Assembly: GCA_018665025.1 (NCBI GenBank)
Contig: JABJED010000028.1
Location: forward strand, 1-41,609
DNA: 41,609 nt
Origin: Gammaproteobacteria bacterium
GTDB lineage: Bacteria > Pseudomonadota > Gammaproteobacteria > Pseudomonadales > Azotimanducaceae
Direction: 5' to 3'
Positions 1 through 7,781 of this stretch are shown piece by piece. Every line of letters starts with the position of its first letter. The first letter of the stretch is position 1. The notes below the pieces were generated by a model that did not search any database, was not told where the DNA came from, and saw only the letters and a list, made by a program, of their open reading frames with translations. The position numbers and the translations under genes are program-made.

Positions 1-204
1 ACGTTCAAGCTTTATATCTGTCATTGGGTCTCGCGAGGACTGAGGCAGGCATTAAGTGTATCAAAGGGCTGGAAAGAAAACGGCAAGAAACACAAGCCTG
101 TGCATAACATTACGTTTCGCGGTTCGCCGCTGAATCAGGCAGCCTGTTATGGCGAACTTTTCCGGGTCAGTCCGGGTGAAGCACCAGCGTGGGGAAAGCG
201 ATGA
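1..204 (+). CDS. Partial ORF of unknown function, C-terminal 67 residues
   Basis: A reading frame is open from the first base of the window and ends in TGA at 202-204. The visible peptide is basic and ends in GEAPAWGKR. It has no stop over 67 codons, but that length is not proof of coding. I do not recognise the family. Its stop overlaps the ATG of the next small ORF in an ATGA arrangement, which is typical of translationally coupled genes and is the main reason to list it. It could be the tail of a larger gene or a decayed remnant. Confidence 0.3.
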   Translation, partial: TFKLYICHWVSRGLRQALSVSKGWKENGKKHKPVHNITFRGSPLNQAACYGELFRVSPGEAPAWGKR

Positions 205-353
205 AACTTACCGTTGAGGAAAAAACAGTTGAGGAAAAAATCTTTCATGGGGGCATGAAAGCTCTCATTGATACAGCGCATCGAGTAACGGGCTTCGACA
301 ACGTTTACGACTATCGCGGCGCCCTAAGCCAGCTCAGGTACTACTGTAAATAG
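201..353 (+). CDS. Small ORF with an internal 5-codon duplication, unknown function
   Basis: This 50-residue ORF starts at an ATG overlapping the preceding stop (ATGA). Near its N-terminus a 15-nt unit is duplicated in frame, giving VEEKT followed by VEEKI. It ends at TAG 351-353 and overlaps the 3' end of the convergent hydrolase by 30 nt. I recognise no domain. The coupled start argues for a real gene; the short length and the convergent overlap argue for a truncated remnant. Confidence 0.3.
   Translation: MKLTVEEKTVEEKIFHGGMKALIDTAHRVTGFDNVYDYRGALSQLRYYCK
213..240 (+). repeat. Tandem 13-nt direct repeat GTTGAGGAAAAAA
   Basis: Two perfect copies of GTTGAGGAAAAAA lie at 213-225 and 228-240, separated by CA. 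The 15-nt period keeps the reading frame of the small ORF, so it looks like a recent slippage duplication. Confidence 0.8.
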
Positions 354-1349
354 CCACTTGGCAATGTCTCGATTTACATCCATTGGTTTCTCCTGAGCCA
401 TCCAATGACCTGAATCTATGGTTGTTTCAGTTAGATTGGAACAAAGTGTGCGCATTGGTTCAGCCAATCGGGAATCAACCGTTTCGCAGGTATAGTCGTA
501 TCGAGCGTGGATGAACAGCGCTGGTAAATCCATTCTTCCCGCATTTGGCAATGTGTCAAAAAAGGCGGCGTTCACTTGATGATTCATGTACCAGGAGTTC
601 GGGCCAAAAAAACCGTTGCGTTGTAGCGCTTCGGTATAGACCCCGAGATCTTCGGTTGTAATAACGTCTTCGTCCATCGGCACATCCGGTGCCGCTGATA
701 AACCACCGAACCAACCATTGTCTTTTCGCACCATGGCTGTACCGGTAGGCAAACCCCGCCCTTCGGCACTGCCTTTTCTAAATATCAATTGAGCCATGTT
801 TTTGGCGTTAGCGTCCATCTGCGCCGTCGCGCGTTGGAAATTTTCCTCATAAAAACCCATATACTCCCACTGTCCCAGCGGATAATCATCCTCTGGGTAA
901 ACACTTCGATCAATCAATGGCACCGTTACGTCGTAACCTCGATCAATCGCAGCATAGGGCACACACAGCGAAGCAATCCCATGACACCGCTCCGGATGAT
1001 GAGCCGCCATGCCCCAGGCAATAGGACTTCCCCAATCATGGCCTACCCAAACTGCTTTAGTACCACCAAGCGCGTCATGTAGTTCCACCATATCCAAAAT
1101 AGCGCATTCAACGCTGTAGTCTTTGTGTTCAGGATAAACCGACGAATTACCGTAGCCGCGAATATCCGGTGCAATTGCTCTAAAGCCCATAGCGGCAAAA
1201 AAAGGAAGTTGATGACGCCAACTTCGAGATAGTTCTGGCCATCCGTGGGTGAAAATAATTAATGGCCCATCCAATGGACCCGCCGCGAGATAACCCGTGG
1301 TATGGCGTGGTGTTGAATGGCTATGGGAACTGATGTCGGAGTAGCTCAT
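324..1349 (-). CDS. Alpha/beta hydrolase, epoxide-hydrolase-like
   Basis: This is an alpha/beta-hydrolase-fold enzyme of the epoxide hydrolase/haloalkane dehalogenase type, probably cytoplasmic. The oxyanion-hole motif HGWPE and the nucleophile elbow GHDWGS are both visible; the elbow places Asp as nucleophile, as in epoxide hydrolases. A late GHW supplies the catalytic His, and a cap-domain stretch with tyrosines lies between. The track ORF starts 20 codons earlier, but ATG at 1349 has AGAGG 7 nt upstream and begins just before the hydrolase core, so I prefer it (341 aa, normal for the family). It stands alone, and its 3' end overlaps the small ORF on the other strand. The substrate could be an epoxide, or an ester if the Asp acts differently. 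Confidence 0.85.
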   Translation of the reverse strand: MSYSDISSHSHSTPRHTTGYLAAGPLDGPLIIFTHGWPELSRSWRHQLPFFAAMGFRAIAPDIRGYGNSSVYPEHKDYSVECAILDMVELHDALGGTKAVWVGHDWGSPIAWGMAAHHPERCHGIASLCVPYAAIDRGYDVTVPLIDRSVYPEDDYPLGQWEYMGFYEENFQRATAQMDANAKNMAQLIFRKGSAEGRGLPTGTAMVRKDNGWFGGLSAAPDVPMDEDVITTEDLGVYTEALQRNGFFGPNSWYMNHQVNAAFFDTLPNAGRMDLPALFIHARYDYTCETVDSRLAEPMRTLCSNLTETTIDSGHWMAQEKPMDVNRDIAKWLFTVVPELA

Positions 1350-1409
1350 TAAGAACCTCTGGAATGAACGGAGATCAGAAGATGATTTCAGCGGTTGAGG
1401 GAAAGCCAT

Positions 1410-1830
1410 CTTCCAATTAAAGGTAAACTAAAAGCAAACCAAATCAAAGCTCATCAAAGACAACTAAAGTCTTCTTCCGCACCCTCAGGAGCGTCTCATC
1501 GCATGCAGTGCTATCGAACTGTACAAGTTGAAGCGCTGCCTGTTGCGCTGAGTATCTTGCATAAGGCTTCGCGCTTTCATGAAGCATACAACCCATCCGA
1601 TCGATTAAGCAGGCGAGTGCGAGGTACGAGCGCAGTGAGTTTGCTTAGAAAATCCAGCGGCGATCGTACATGCGGCTGGGTTGATCACTTAGGTGATACG
1701 TCAATCGTGCTACCTTTAACTATATTGGAAGCACTGGCCAGTAACCCCAGTTCCCGATATGTTCACGGTTAGGACAACAATGTAACGAGAGAAACGCTGG
1801 CTCTCAAAAACAGAATGAAGGGGATCATAA
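1410..1830. promoter_or_regulatory. Divergent intergenic region with a small palindrome
   Basis: This 420-bp gap separates the divergent hydrolase and cupin genes. The 125-aa track ORF across it (1395-1772 +) has no recognisable domain and low-complexity composition, so I treat it as non-coding. The clearest element is ATCACTTAGGTGAT at 1684-1697 (arms ATCAC/GTGAT), a possible operator for the cupin gene. No convincing sigma-70 promoter stands out. Confidence 0.35.
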
Positions 1831-2355
1831 ATGACCGCAAGAAGAATAGTGACCGCACTGGATCAGGATGGAAAATCGTACTTCCTGCATGATGGACCCA
1901 CGCCCGGAGTACTCGATCTTGGTCGTGCTATTGATGAGGAAATTTGGATAGATGACCCGGCAGAATCAACGACTAACAATACTGATCCCGTAAAAGGCGA
2001 GAAATTTAATCTGGAACCACCTGCAGGGGGATCTCGGGTCCGTGTCTTTACCTTTATGCCAGAGGGCGATAACCCTTCCCTCAATGAGCAACACGCCGCA
2101 GCTGCGGCGCGGTTCAACACCGGCGACGCAATGGACCCTGATAATCCTGGGATGCATACAACGGCAACAATCGACTATGGGATTGTTCTTTCAGGTGAAA
2201 TTACCCTGGAACTAGATACCGGGAGTGTCGATTTAAAGGTGGGGGACATTGTTGTCCAGCGTGCAACAGCCCACGCCTGGCGCAATAATTCAGCACAACC
2301 CTGCACCATGCTTTTTGTGCTCATTTCCAGCCCCAACTACCCAAGAGGGGACTGA
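1831..2355 (+). CDS. Cupin-domain protein
   Basis: This 174-aa protein has a C-terminal single cupin_2 barrel from about residue 105 to 168. It shows a short His motif (GMHTT) followed by GEITLELD, the conserved LKVGDIVVQ strand, and a second His in AHAWRN. Related stand-alone cupins bind a metal or small ligand and often act as small-molecule isomerases, dioxygenases or sensors; the exact role cannot be read here. The first His motif is poorer than the canonical cupin metal site, so metal binding is uncertain. The start is well supported by AAGGGG 7 nt before ATG. The gene is monocistronic and faces the crotonase gene convergently. Confidence 0.8.
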   Translation: MTARRIVTALDQDGKSYFLHDGPTPGVLDLGRAIDEEIWIDDPAESTTNNTDPVKGEKFNLEPPAGGSRVRVFTFMPEGDNPSLNEQHAAAAARFNTGDAMDPDNPGMHTTATIDYGIVLSGEITLELDTGSVDLKVGDIVVQRATAHAWRNNSAQPCTMLFVLISSPNYPRGD

Positions 2356-2550
2356 TTTTTTTTGAAAGATTAGCTGCTATTTGAATTAGTTAATACAGCT
2401 CGCATCTTTCCAGGATGACCAACGACACTATTGATGCGGATCTACTAACTTAAATCTGGTGGGGTTGGTCGCCGAGAAGATCTTAAGGCCAGGCCGGGTT
2501 TGTAACATCACAGCATGATCAAGTAGTGAGCTAGATTTCGTTAGTACGCG

Positions 2551-3345
2551 CTAATTTCTACCAGAAAACTCAGGCTCCCGTTTTTCCATAAAGGCCCTGG
2601 CACCTTCAGTCATGTTCTTTGGGATGAGCACGGCCTGATGCTCCATCTCCAGGTCCAGCTGATCGCTGAAACTATTATCCAGTGCTGCATCGGTTACTGA
2701 TCGAATCCGCGTCATGGCATCTGCGGATGTACGAGCGAGCTTTTTGGTGATCAGCTCGACCTCAGCATCCAGCCGATCATCGTCAACAGCTTTCCAGATC
2801 AATCCCCAGGCTTCTGCCTGTTCGGCAGTGATTCTATCACCGAGCATTGCAAGGCCGAGGGCTCTAGCACGACCTGCTTTACGTGGTAAATTCCAAGTGG
2901 TACCCAGGTCAGGAACAATCCCCAATTTTGGCCCGAACGTTGCGACAAAAAACGCATTTTTTGCTGCAACTGTAATATCGCAAGCAAGCGCCAAACCGAA
3001 CCCGCCACCGGCGGCCGCACCGTTGACACGCGCGACGGTTGGCACAGAAGAATTATAAATCGCCCGCATCGCACCGTTGAAGTGGTCGTCAACTTTGCCG
3101 TCAGGTTTTGGATCAGACGGTTTGGCGCTTGCTTGACCGGCAAGATCAGCGCCGGCACAGAAACCACGACCACTGCCAGTAATCACGACGACGCGAACTG
3201 ATTTATCTGCTTCAACTCTCGCCAGAGTGTCAACGAGGTCTTTCATCAGGCCGTTGGTCATCGCATTTAGCGATTCAGGCCGATTAAGGGTGATCGTAGC
3301 GACACTCTGTTGAACTTCATAAAGCACTGAAGATGACTCGCTCAT
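2551..3345 (-). CDS. Enoyl-CoA hydratase/isomerase family protein (PaaG-like)
   Basis: This 264-aa crotonase-fold protein acts on acyl-CoA thioesters. The first oxyanion-hole segment is FCAGADL and the second is AAAGGGFGLALACD. Aligned with classical hydratases, the two catalytic glutamates are absent: the GGGxEL position is Gly, and the PE position falls in ATFGPK. Instead it has GIVPDLGTTWNLPR, the Asp-bearing pattern seen in PaaG-type ring-epoxide/double-bond isomerases. I therefore expect an isomerase or other crotonase chemistry, not simple hydration. The start is supported by AGGAGA before ATG. It lies alone, away from the acyl-CoA dehydrogenase at 6491. Confidence 0.9.
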   Translation of the reverse strand: MSESSSVLYEVQQSVATITLNRPESLNAMTNGLMKDLVDTLARVEADKSVRVVVITGSGRGFCAGADLAGQASAKPSDPKPDGKVDDHFNGAMRAIYNSSVPTVARVNGAAAGGGFGLALACDITVAAKNAFFVATFGPKLGIVPDLGTTWNLPRKAGRARALGLAMLGDRITAEQAEAWGLIWKAVDDDRLDAEVELITKKLARTSADAMTRIRSVTDAALDNSFSDQLDLEMEHQAVLIPKNMTEGARAFMEKREPEFSGRN

Positions 3346-3557
3346 GTTTGTCTCCTATCGAATAAGGATGGCGTCATCACTCGACACCCTCTAGTTTCAT
3401 GTATCTTGAACGATATAATCTAAGGGCACTAGCCCCCAAGGTCAGACCGCGAAAAGGAAGAATTAGCGACGTTAAGACGGCAGCAGCCGAGCACATCTCA
3501 CGAAATAAAGGCCAACGGATGCTGTTTCGATACTATGCCTAGTGGCCGAATATCCCT

Positions 3558-3577
3558 GTGAGAATTCATATTCTCAC
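3558..3577. terminator. Inverted repeat GTGAGAAT-TCAT-ATTCTCAC
   Basis: A perfect 8-bp stem with a 4-nt loop lies 46 nt past the stop of the minus-strand small membrane protein gene. There is no clean U-tract, so it may be a weak terminator, an mRNA 3' end-protecting hairpin, or a protein site. Confidence 0.4.
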
Positions 3578-3622
3578 CAATCTTCATGCTTACATTTTGT
3601 TTAAAGAAGATGCTGTTCTGCA

Positions 3623-3985
3623 CTATCGATGGAGGATGGTATCCTTGCGTTTACTTAACGTTTCTTTTTGGGCGATTTCGTCGAGTTTCGACGGTTCCGC
3701 CGTACTGTCGAGTTGCAACGCAGGCTCTGGCCGGCTGCGCCATTCAGAGGGCTTAATCTGCCACAACAGAAAAAACAACGCACCATAGACGGCAACGGTT
3801 TTTACCAATAAAGCCAGCAGTGCCCACTGAGGGAAGTGGACCTGCAAATAAGCTGCCACATCTGTGTAAAGCCAGGCCGTTACCAGGGCAAAGGCAATCG
3901 CCGCCAACATGTAGAATATCTTCAGGCGGTATTTCCCTGCGAAAGCCAACAGCGCGCTGGTGCGTGCGAAGCGATACAGCGACAT
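3623..3985 (-). CDS. Small membrane protein of unknown function
   Basis: This 120-aa protein has two predicted membrane segments: roughly residues 23-44 (KIFYMLAAIAFALVTAWLY region) and 54-75 (WALLALLVKTVAVYGALFFLL region). A charged C-terminal tail is probably cytoplasmic. I do not recognise the family. Its ATG overlaps the stop of the upstream 78-aa gene by one base (TGATG), so the two are almost certainly translated together. A two-gene membrane module with a small soluble partner is the simplest reading. No catalytic motif is visible. Confidence 0.65.
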   Translation of the reverse strand: MSLYRFARTSALLAFAGKYRLKIFYMLAAIAFALVTAWLYTDVAAYLQVHFPQWALLALLVKTVAVYGALFFLLWQIKPSEWRSRPEPALQLDSTAEPSKLDEIAQKETLSKRKDTILHR

Positions 3986-4221
3986 CAGACTAAGCTCAGC
4001 CCAAGCATGGCCAACACGCCCATCAGCGAAGTCTGCTTAATGTCTGACCAGACAGACTCCTCTGCATCCGCCAACAGATACTCCAAGTCTGCCTCAGAGA
4101 TGTCTTCTTCAGATTTACCATTAAGGATCAGGTCCTTTCGAACTCTCTTCACCGCCACCTCCCGAACCTTCCGTTTGATAACACGATGAGGGAAATACTC
4201 TTTTAGCGCTTCCGTTTCCAT
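3985..4221 (-). CDS. Small hypothetical protein with a C-terminal hydrophobic segment
   Basis: This 78-aa protein has a strongly basic N-terminal third (HRVIKRKVREVAVKRVRK), an acidic middle (SEEDISEADLEYLLADAEES) and a short hydrophobic C-terminus (GVLAMLGLSLV) that could insert in or touch the membrane. I cannot assign a family. It overlaps the following membrane-protein gene in TGATG, suggesting translational coupling and a joint function. The Shine-Dalgarno before the ATG is poor (CTAGGCCA), so the start is less certain than the stop. Confidence 0.6.
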   Translation of the reverse strand: METEALKEYFPHRVIKRKVREVAVKRVRKDLILNGKSEEDISEADLEYLLADAEESVWSDIKQTSLMGVLAMLGLSLV

Positions 4222-4283
4222 TGGCCTAGATTAGACCATGTGGCGCCTTTTGTAATCTTGAGAAAACACCTTTAATCATTTGT

Positions 4284-4304
4284 ATTGTCCACAACCTGGA
4301 CAAT
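4284..4304. promoter_or_regulatory. Inverted repeat ATTGTCCA-CAACC-TGGACAAT
   Basis: Perfect 8-bp arms at 4284-4291 and 4297-4304 are separated by 5 nt. They lie 63 nt upstream of the minus-strand small-gene pair and 150 nt upstream of the SDR pseudogene, without a T-run. An operator for either divergent transcript is the most likely reading. Confidence 0.45.
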
Positions 4305-4359
4305 GAGTGGCTTCATACAAACCCCAGCCACTGTTTACGTTCATGGGGAGGCACATCTC

Positions 4360-4407
4360 ATGGCGAATAGTACTCGGAAAGTCGACGCGTCTTTGCCGGT
4401 TCTGTGA
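4360..4407 (+). other. 15-codon ORF with a strong Shine-Dalgarno, possible gene remnant
   Basis: GGGGAGG lies 8 nt before an ATG that opens only 15 codons (MANSTRKVDASLPVL) and then stops. A good ribosome site before such a short frame, next to the SDR pseudogene, suggests the 5' end of a lost gene. A leader peptide is possible but unsupported. Confidence 0.2.
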
Positions 4408-4456
4408 CTAGACCCTAAGCTACCCGGCGCTACTTGCACAATAAACGGAAACCACA

Positions 4457-4857
4457 ATGACCCATCCTGTCTGCCTCGTCATTGGCGCGTGCGCAGGTAT
4501 CGGCTCGCCTACGCACTTACTCCGTTGATGGAAGCACACGGTCACCGCATCATCATGGTGACTTCTGCCACCTCAGCCGTGGGCGGGAACAGGGGGCAGC
4601 GCTCTCACGCTGCTGCCATGGTTGGGCGAAGGATATTGTGCCAGTCACTGAACGCAGAATTTTCACCCAAAGGCATTCATGTTCCGCATATCCTGATCGA
4701 CGGGGCACTCGATGCACCCGACACGCTCGGAAAGATATTAGGAGTGGAACGGTTTAAGGAACTCCGGGAATCTCGTGGCGGTGAACATTACAATTTGATG
4801 CTGCCCGAAAATGTTGTCGCGCTGAGAGCACTAATCAGGGCGCATCCTCAGACCTAA
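4457..4857 (+). pseudogene. Decayed short-chain dehydrogenase/reductase (SDR)
   Basis: Two SDR fragments sit in different frames. The ATG at 4457 gives MTHPVCLVIGACAGIGS, a typical SDR N-terminus whose Rossmann motif (GxxxGIG) ends in a stop at 4526-4528. From about 4520 another frame (track ORF 4489-4857) gives the C-terminal half: HRIIMVTSATSAVGG (beta-5 region), a decayed YxxxK-helix region and SPKGIHVPHILIDGALDAP, which resembles the end of SDRs of this type. About 110 residues between these parts, including the NNAG strand, are missing, so the gene carries a large deletion plus a frame change and cannot make a working enzyme. Its tail overlaps the symporter gene on the other strand. Confidence 0.75.
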
Positions 4858-6478
4858 CGACATTAACCCACATCAGGGCCTCCTGCTCCTCAGTTAACCT
4901 TATCCCCGTTGCCTTCTCGTAAACCAATCCGATCGCCAGTGCACTCAGAAAAGTCGCCAGCCAGGCAGTCAGTATCACCAGGTGGGTGGAAAAACTGACG
5001 TCGAAGATTTCACGGCTATAGCTCGTGCCAATCCCAACAGCTTCACCGATTAGGACTGCGGGAATGACCGAAGCAGGGGTGGCGCGTTTGACGAACATAC
5101 CAAGTACGAACAAAGCCCCCAACGGTCCAAGAAAACAATTAAAGCCTTTTTGGGCCAGCGAAATAATGTCGCTGCCTTTGGACAACTCGTACAAACCGAT
5201 AGTATAAACCACGATAAATAGCCCCATTGCCGCCGTGAATTTCCTGGCTCGTCTTAGCTCCAATTTTTCGTCTTCAGACCCAGGCCGCCACCGACGATAA
5301 AAGTCTACAGTCAAGATGGTCGAGGCAGAATTAGCACCTGAGTCAATCGTCGACATAGCTGCCGCAAAAAGAGCAGCGACGACCAATCCTTTTAGACCAC
5401 TCGGTAAATAATAGCTGATGAACTGAGGGAACACTGCATCCTGAGACACGTTTCGAACAGACGCTATCTCTGATGCAATACCCACTTTGGCAGGAAGATC
5501 AAATTCTTGGATGAAGTACATCAGAGAAATACCAACACCTGCCAGGATAACGCCAAGAACAGCGGCAGCAACGGCGCTGATCACATAACTCCACCTCGCG
5601 GATTTTACATCGCGAACGGCAAAGTACCTTTGCAACGCCATTTGATTCGCGCCATGGGTGCAAACCATCCACATAAACAGGCTGCCACTGATAGCGAAAA
5701 CTGTCGTTCGATTGCGCACATCCCAATCAAACCACTGAACCTCTTCATGTTTATATTGTTCAGACGCGTCAATCCAATCACCAACATTTGACTGAGTCAT
5801 CCAGGCAACGACGGCCATCGTGAAAAGAGCCCCGATCAGCAAAACCACAAATTGAATGACGTCAGTCCAAATAACTGCGCGAATACCACCCAAGGTCGTA
5901 TAAAGAATTGAAAACAAACCAACACATAAAATTACTGTGTAGACCGAACCATCAGCCCCTTCCACAAAGGGTAAGGCAAGATCAATCCTGATGATCTCGA
6001 CAAGCGCTATTGATGCAGTCAGTACCACAACGGAAATCCAGCCAAAGATAAGCAGCAGGCAAAAGATAGCTGCCATTATGCGCGTCGTATAATTGAATCG
6101 ATATTCAAGGTATTCGTATGCGCTGGTGAGCTTCAGACGCATGAAAAAGGGTATCCAGACAAAACAAACCACAATCAGCACCAGGGGAATCGGAGATTGT
6201 CTGGTGAGGAAACTGAGACCCGTTCGGAACATTTCTCCCGGTTGTCCGAGATAGAGCAAAGTCGACATGACCGTTGCACATAAGCTGATACCAACAGCCC
6301 AAGCTGGCATGCTACGCCCACCAACGAAGAAGTCGTTAGTCGAACGCTGCTGCCGGGCTATCGTTACCCCCATCACCAACATTGCCGCGAGGTACAAAGC
6401 GATCACACCGATGTCTAAGCCAGTTAACCCGCCCAAAGGCAGATTCATGCCCCCTGCGGTGCCCTGATCATCAACCAT
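4835..6478 (-). CDS. Sodium:solute symporter (SSS family)
   Basis: This inner-membrane Na+-coupled transporter of about 547 aa has some 13 hydrophobic helices. The SSS N-terminal signature is visible as RSTNDFFVGGRSMPAWAVG, followed by long helices throughout; the conserved core around AALFAAAMSTIDSGANSAST is the classic SSS TM8 Na2-site region with Ser/Thr. The track start is GTG at 6484; I prefer ATG at 6478, preceded by ATGGGG at good spacing. It follows the acyl-CoA dehydrogenase gene by 12 nt, so they form an operon. The substrate is probably an organic acid or other small catabolic substrate handled by this region. Confidence 0.92.
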   Translation of the reverse strand: MVDDQGTAGGMNLPLGGLTGLDIGVIALYLAAMLVMGVTIARQQRSTNDFFVGGRSMPAWAVGISLCATVMSTLLYLGQPGEMFRTGLSFLTRQSPIPLVLIVVCFVWIPFFMRLKLTSAYEYLEYRFNYTTRIMAAIFCLLLIFGWISVVVLTASIALVEIIRIDLALPFVEGADGSVYTVILCVGLFSILYTTLGGIRAVIWTDVIQFVVLLIGALFTMAVVAWMTQSNVGDWIDASEQYKHEEVQWFDWDVRNRTTVFAISGSLFMWMVCTHGANQMALQRYFAVRDVKSARWSYVISAVAAAVLGVILAGVGISLMYFIQEFDLPAKVGIASEIASVRNVSQDAVFPQFISYYLPSGLKGLVVAALFAAAMSTIDSGANSASTILTVDFYRRWRPGSEDEKLELRRARKFTAAMGLFIVVYTIGLYELSKGSDIISLAQKGFNCFLGPLGALFVLGMFVKRATPASVIPAVLIGEAVGIGTSYSREIFDVSFSTHLVILTAWLATFLSALAIGLVYEKATGIRLTEEQEALMWVNVVRSEDAP

Positions 6479-6490
6479 TAGCACACCCCA

Positions 6491-7633
6491 TCATCGTAAA
6501 AGATCATTCGCAATAACACTCCTCATCGCTTCAGCAGAACCCTCATAGATTCGCATTGGTCGAACATCCCGGTAACACCTTTCCAAAATAGTTTCATCGG
6601 ATAGACCTGCGGCACCATGAATTTGCACAGCACGATCAACTACTCGTCCGACCATTTCCGTTGCGAAGGTTTTAGCCATGGCTGTCTGCTGAATAACATG
6701 CTCACCGTTTTGCGCTCGCAAAGCTGCCTCGTAAACCATTAATCGAGCAGCATGCAGATCAATGGAAGATTCCGCGATCATCCATTGGATCGCCTGTCTA
6801 GACGCCAGTGGTTTACCAAATGTCTGGCGCTGTTTTGCGTAATCAATAGCCAGTTCTAAACACCGATCCGCGATACCCAGGGCTCTGGCTGATATCTGAA
6901 GGCGGCTCGAGTACAAAAACGAGGTTCCAGCCCCCCAGCCTTTACCAGGCTCACCAAGCAATTGTTCATCCGGCACATGGCAATCTTCAAGAAATAGCTC
7001 GAACGTAGAGTGCCCGTGTATCATTTTCTGCTCACGGCCAAGTGAAAACCCGGGTGTTCCTGTGTCGACGATAACCCAGGTCATCCCTTCGTGGCGTGTT
7101 GTACCCTTTTGACGGGCCAGTACTAAGACATAATCTGCAATGTCAGCGTAAGAAATCCAACATTTGGAACCATTGAGCACCCATCCACCACTATTCTTCT
7201 CCATTGTGGTCTGGATACCTGCTAAATCACCCGCTGCCTGCGGTTCACTAAATGCACTGGCGCCTTGAAGTTCTCCTCGGACTGTGGGGTAAAGATACTT
7301 TTCTTTCTGATCATCCGTGCCCAGATCGTATAGCACCGGTGCGAATCGCATCGCGAAAACACCTCGCCCTGCGGTACACCGGTGGATTTGCTCAATCACA
7401 ATACAACTGTCAAGGAGACCAAGCCCAGCACCACCGATTTCTACCGGCGCATCAAGTGCCGCAAGCCCCATAGACTCAATCATCGAGACCAGGCGTTTTT
7501 TGATATCGTGCGGCAAATCTAAGGAGTTCGGCCGATTAGGCAGACTTTGCTCTAGTGGCATCAACTCGTCATCGACAAACCGTCGAACAACATCTTGCAG
7601 CATTCGTGTTTCTTCCGGGAGATCAAAGTCCAT
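6491..7633 (-). CDS. Acyl-CoA dehydrogenase family protein
   Basis: This FAD-dependent acyl-CoA dehydrogenase is about 380 aa, the family norm. It shows the N-terminal helical domain, the mid-domain AFSEPQAAGDLAGIQT, a C-terminal four-helix domain (RQTFGKPLASRQAIQWMIAE), and RIYEGSAEAMR, where the Glu is at the position of the catalytic base in many family members. It introduces an alpha-beta double bond into an acyl-CoA and passes electrons to ETF. The track start is a TTG; I place the start at the internal ATG 7633 (MDFDLPEE), which matches family N-termini. The symporter is co-transcribed downstream. Substrate chain or branching cannot be determined. Confidence 0.92.
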   Translation of the reverse strand: MDFDLPEETRMLQDVVRRFVDDELMPLEQSLPNRPNSLDLPHDIKKRLVSMIESMGLAALDAPVEIGGAGLGLLDSCIVIEQIHRCTAGRGVFAMRFAPVLYDLGTDDQKEKYLYPTVRGELQGASAFSEPQAAGDLAGIQTTMEKNSGGWVLNGSKCWISYADIADYVLVLARQKGTTRHEGMTWVIVDTGTPGFSLGREQKMIHGHSTFELFLEDCHVPDEQLLGEPGKGWGAGTSFLYSSRLQISARALGIADRCLELAIDYAKQRQTFGKPLASRQAIQWMIAESSIDLHAARLMVYEAALRAQNGEHVIQQTAMAKTFATEMVGRVVDRAVQIHGAAGLSDETILERCYRDVRPMRIYEGSAEAMRSVIANDLLR

Positions 7634-7715
7634 GTTTAAGAACCATTTAGAGAGGGTCAAGGAGACATTAAAACTCAGTAAAGTACTAAGTGCTGGGTTT
7701 TTTACTTCATAAAAA

Positions 7716-7759
7716 CTAAAAAGCTACCGAACAACCGGAGTCATTCAGTAGCTTTTTAG
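7716..7759 (-). terminator. Rho-independent terminator of the TonB receptor gene
   Basis: Perfect 12-bp arms CTAAAAAGCTAC (7716-7727) and GTAGCTTTTTAG (7748-7759) enclose a 20-nt loop, 22 nt past the receptor stop. On the minus strand the stem ends in TTTTTAGTTTTT, giving a good U-tract. It separates the receptor from the dehydrogenase/symporter operon. Confidence 0.8.
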
Positions 7760-7781
7760 GGGGAACTCAAATCAAAGCTTA

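Noticed and set aside
1395-1772. 125-aa plus-strand ORF between hydrolase and cupin genes
   Set aside because: It overlaps the start region of the hydrolase, has no ribosome site, no recognisable domain and random-looking composition.
2417-2470. GACCAAC...GTTGGTC inverted repeat between cupin and crotonase genes
   Set aside because: The arms are only 7 bp with a loop of about 40 nt and no T-run, too weak to call a terminator.
4482-4757. 91-aa plus-strand ORF
   Set aside because: It is a third-frame shadow across the SDR pseudogene; the SDR-like residues are in the other two frames.
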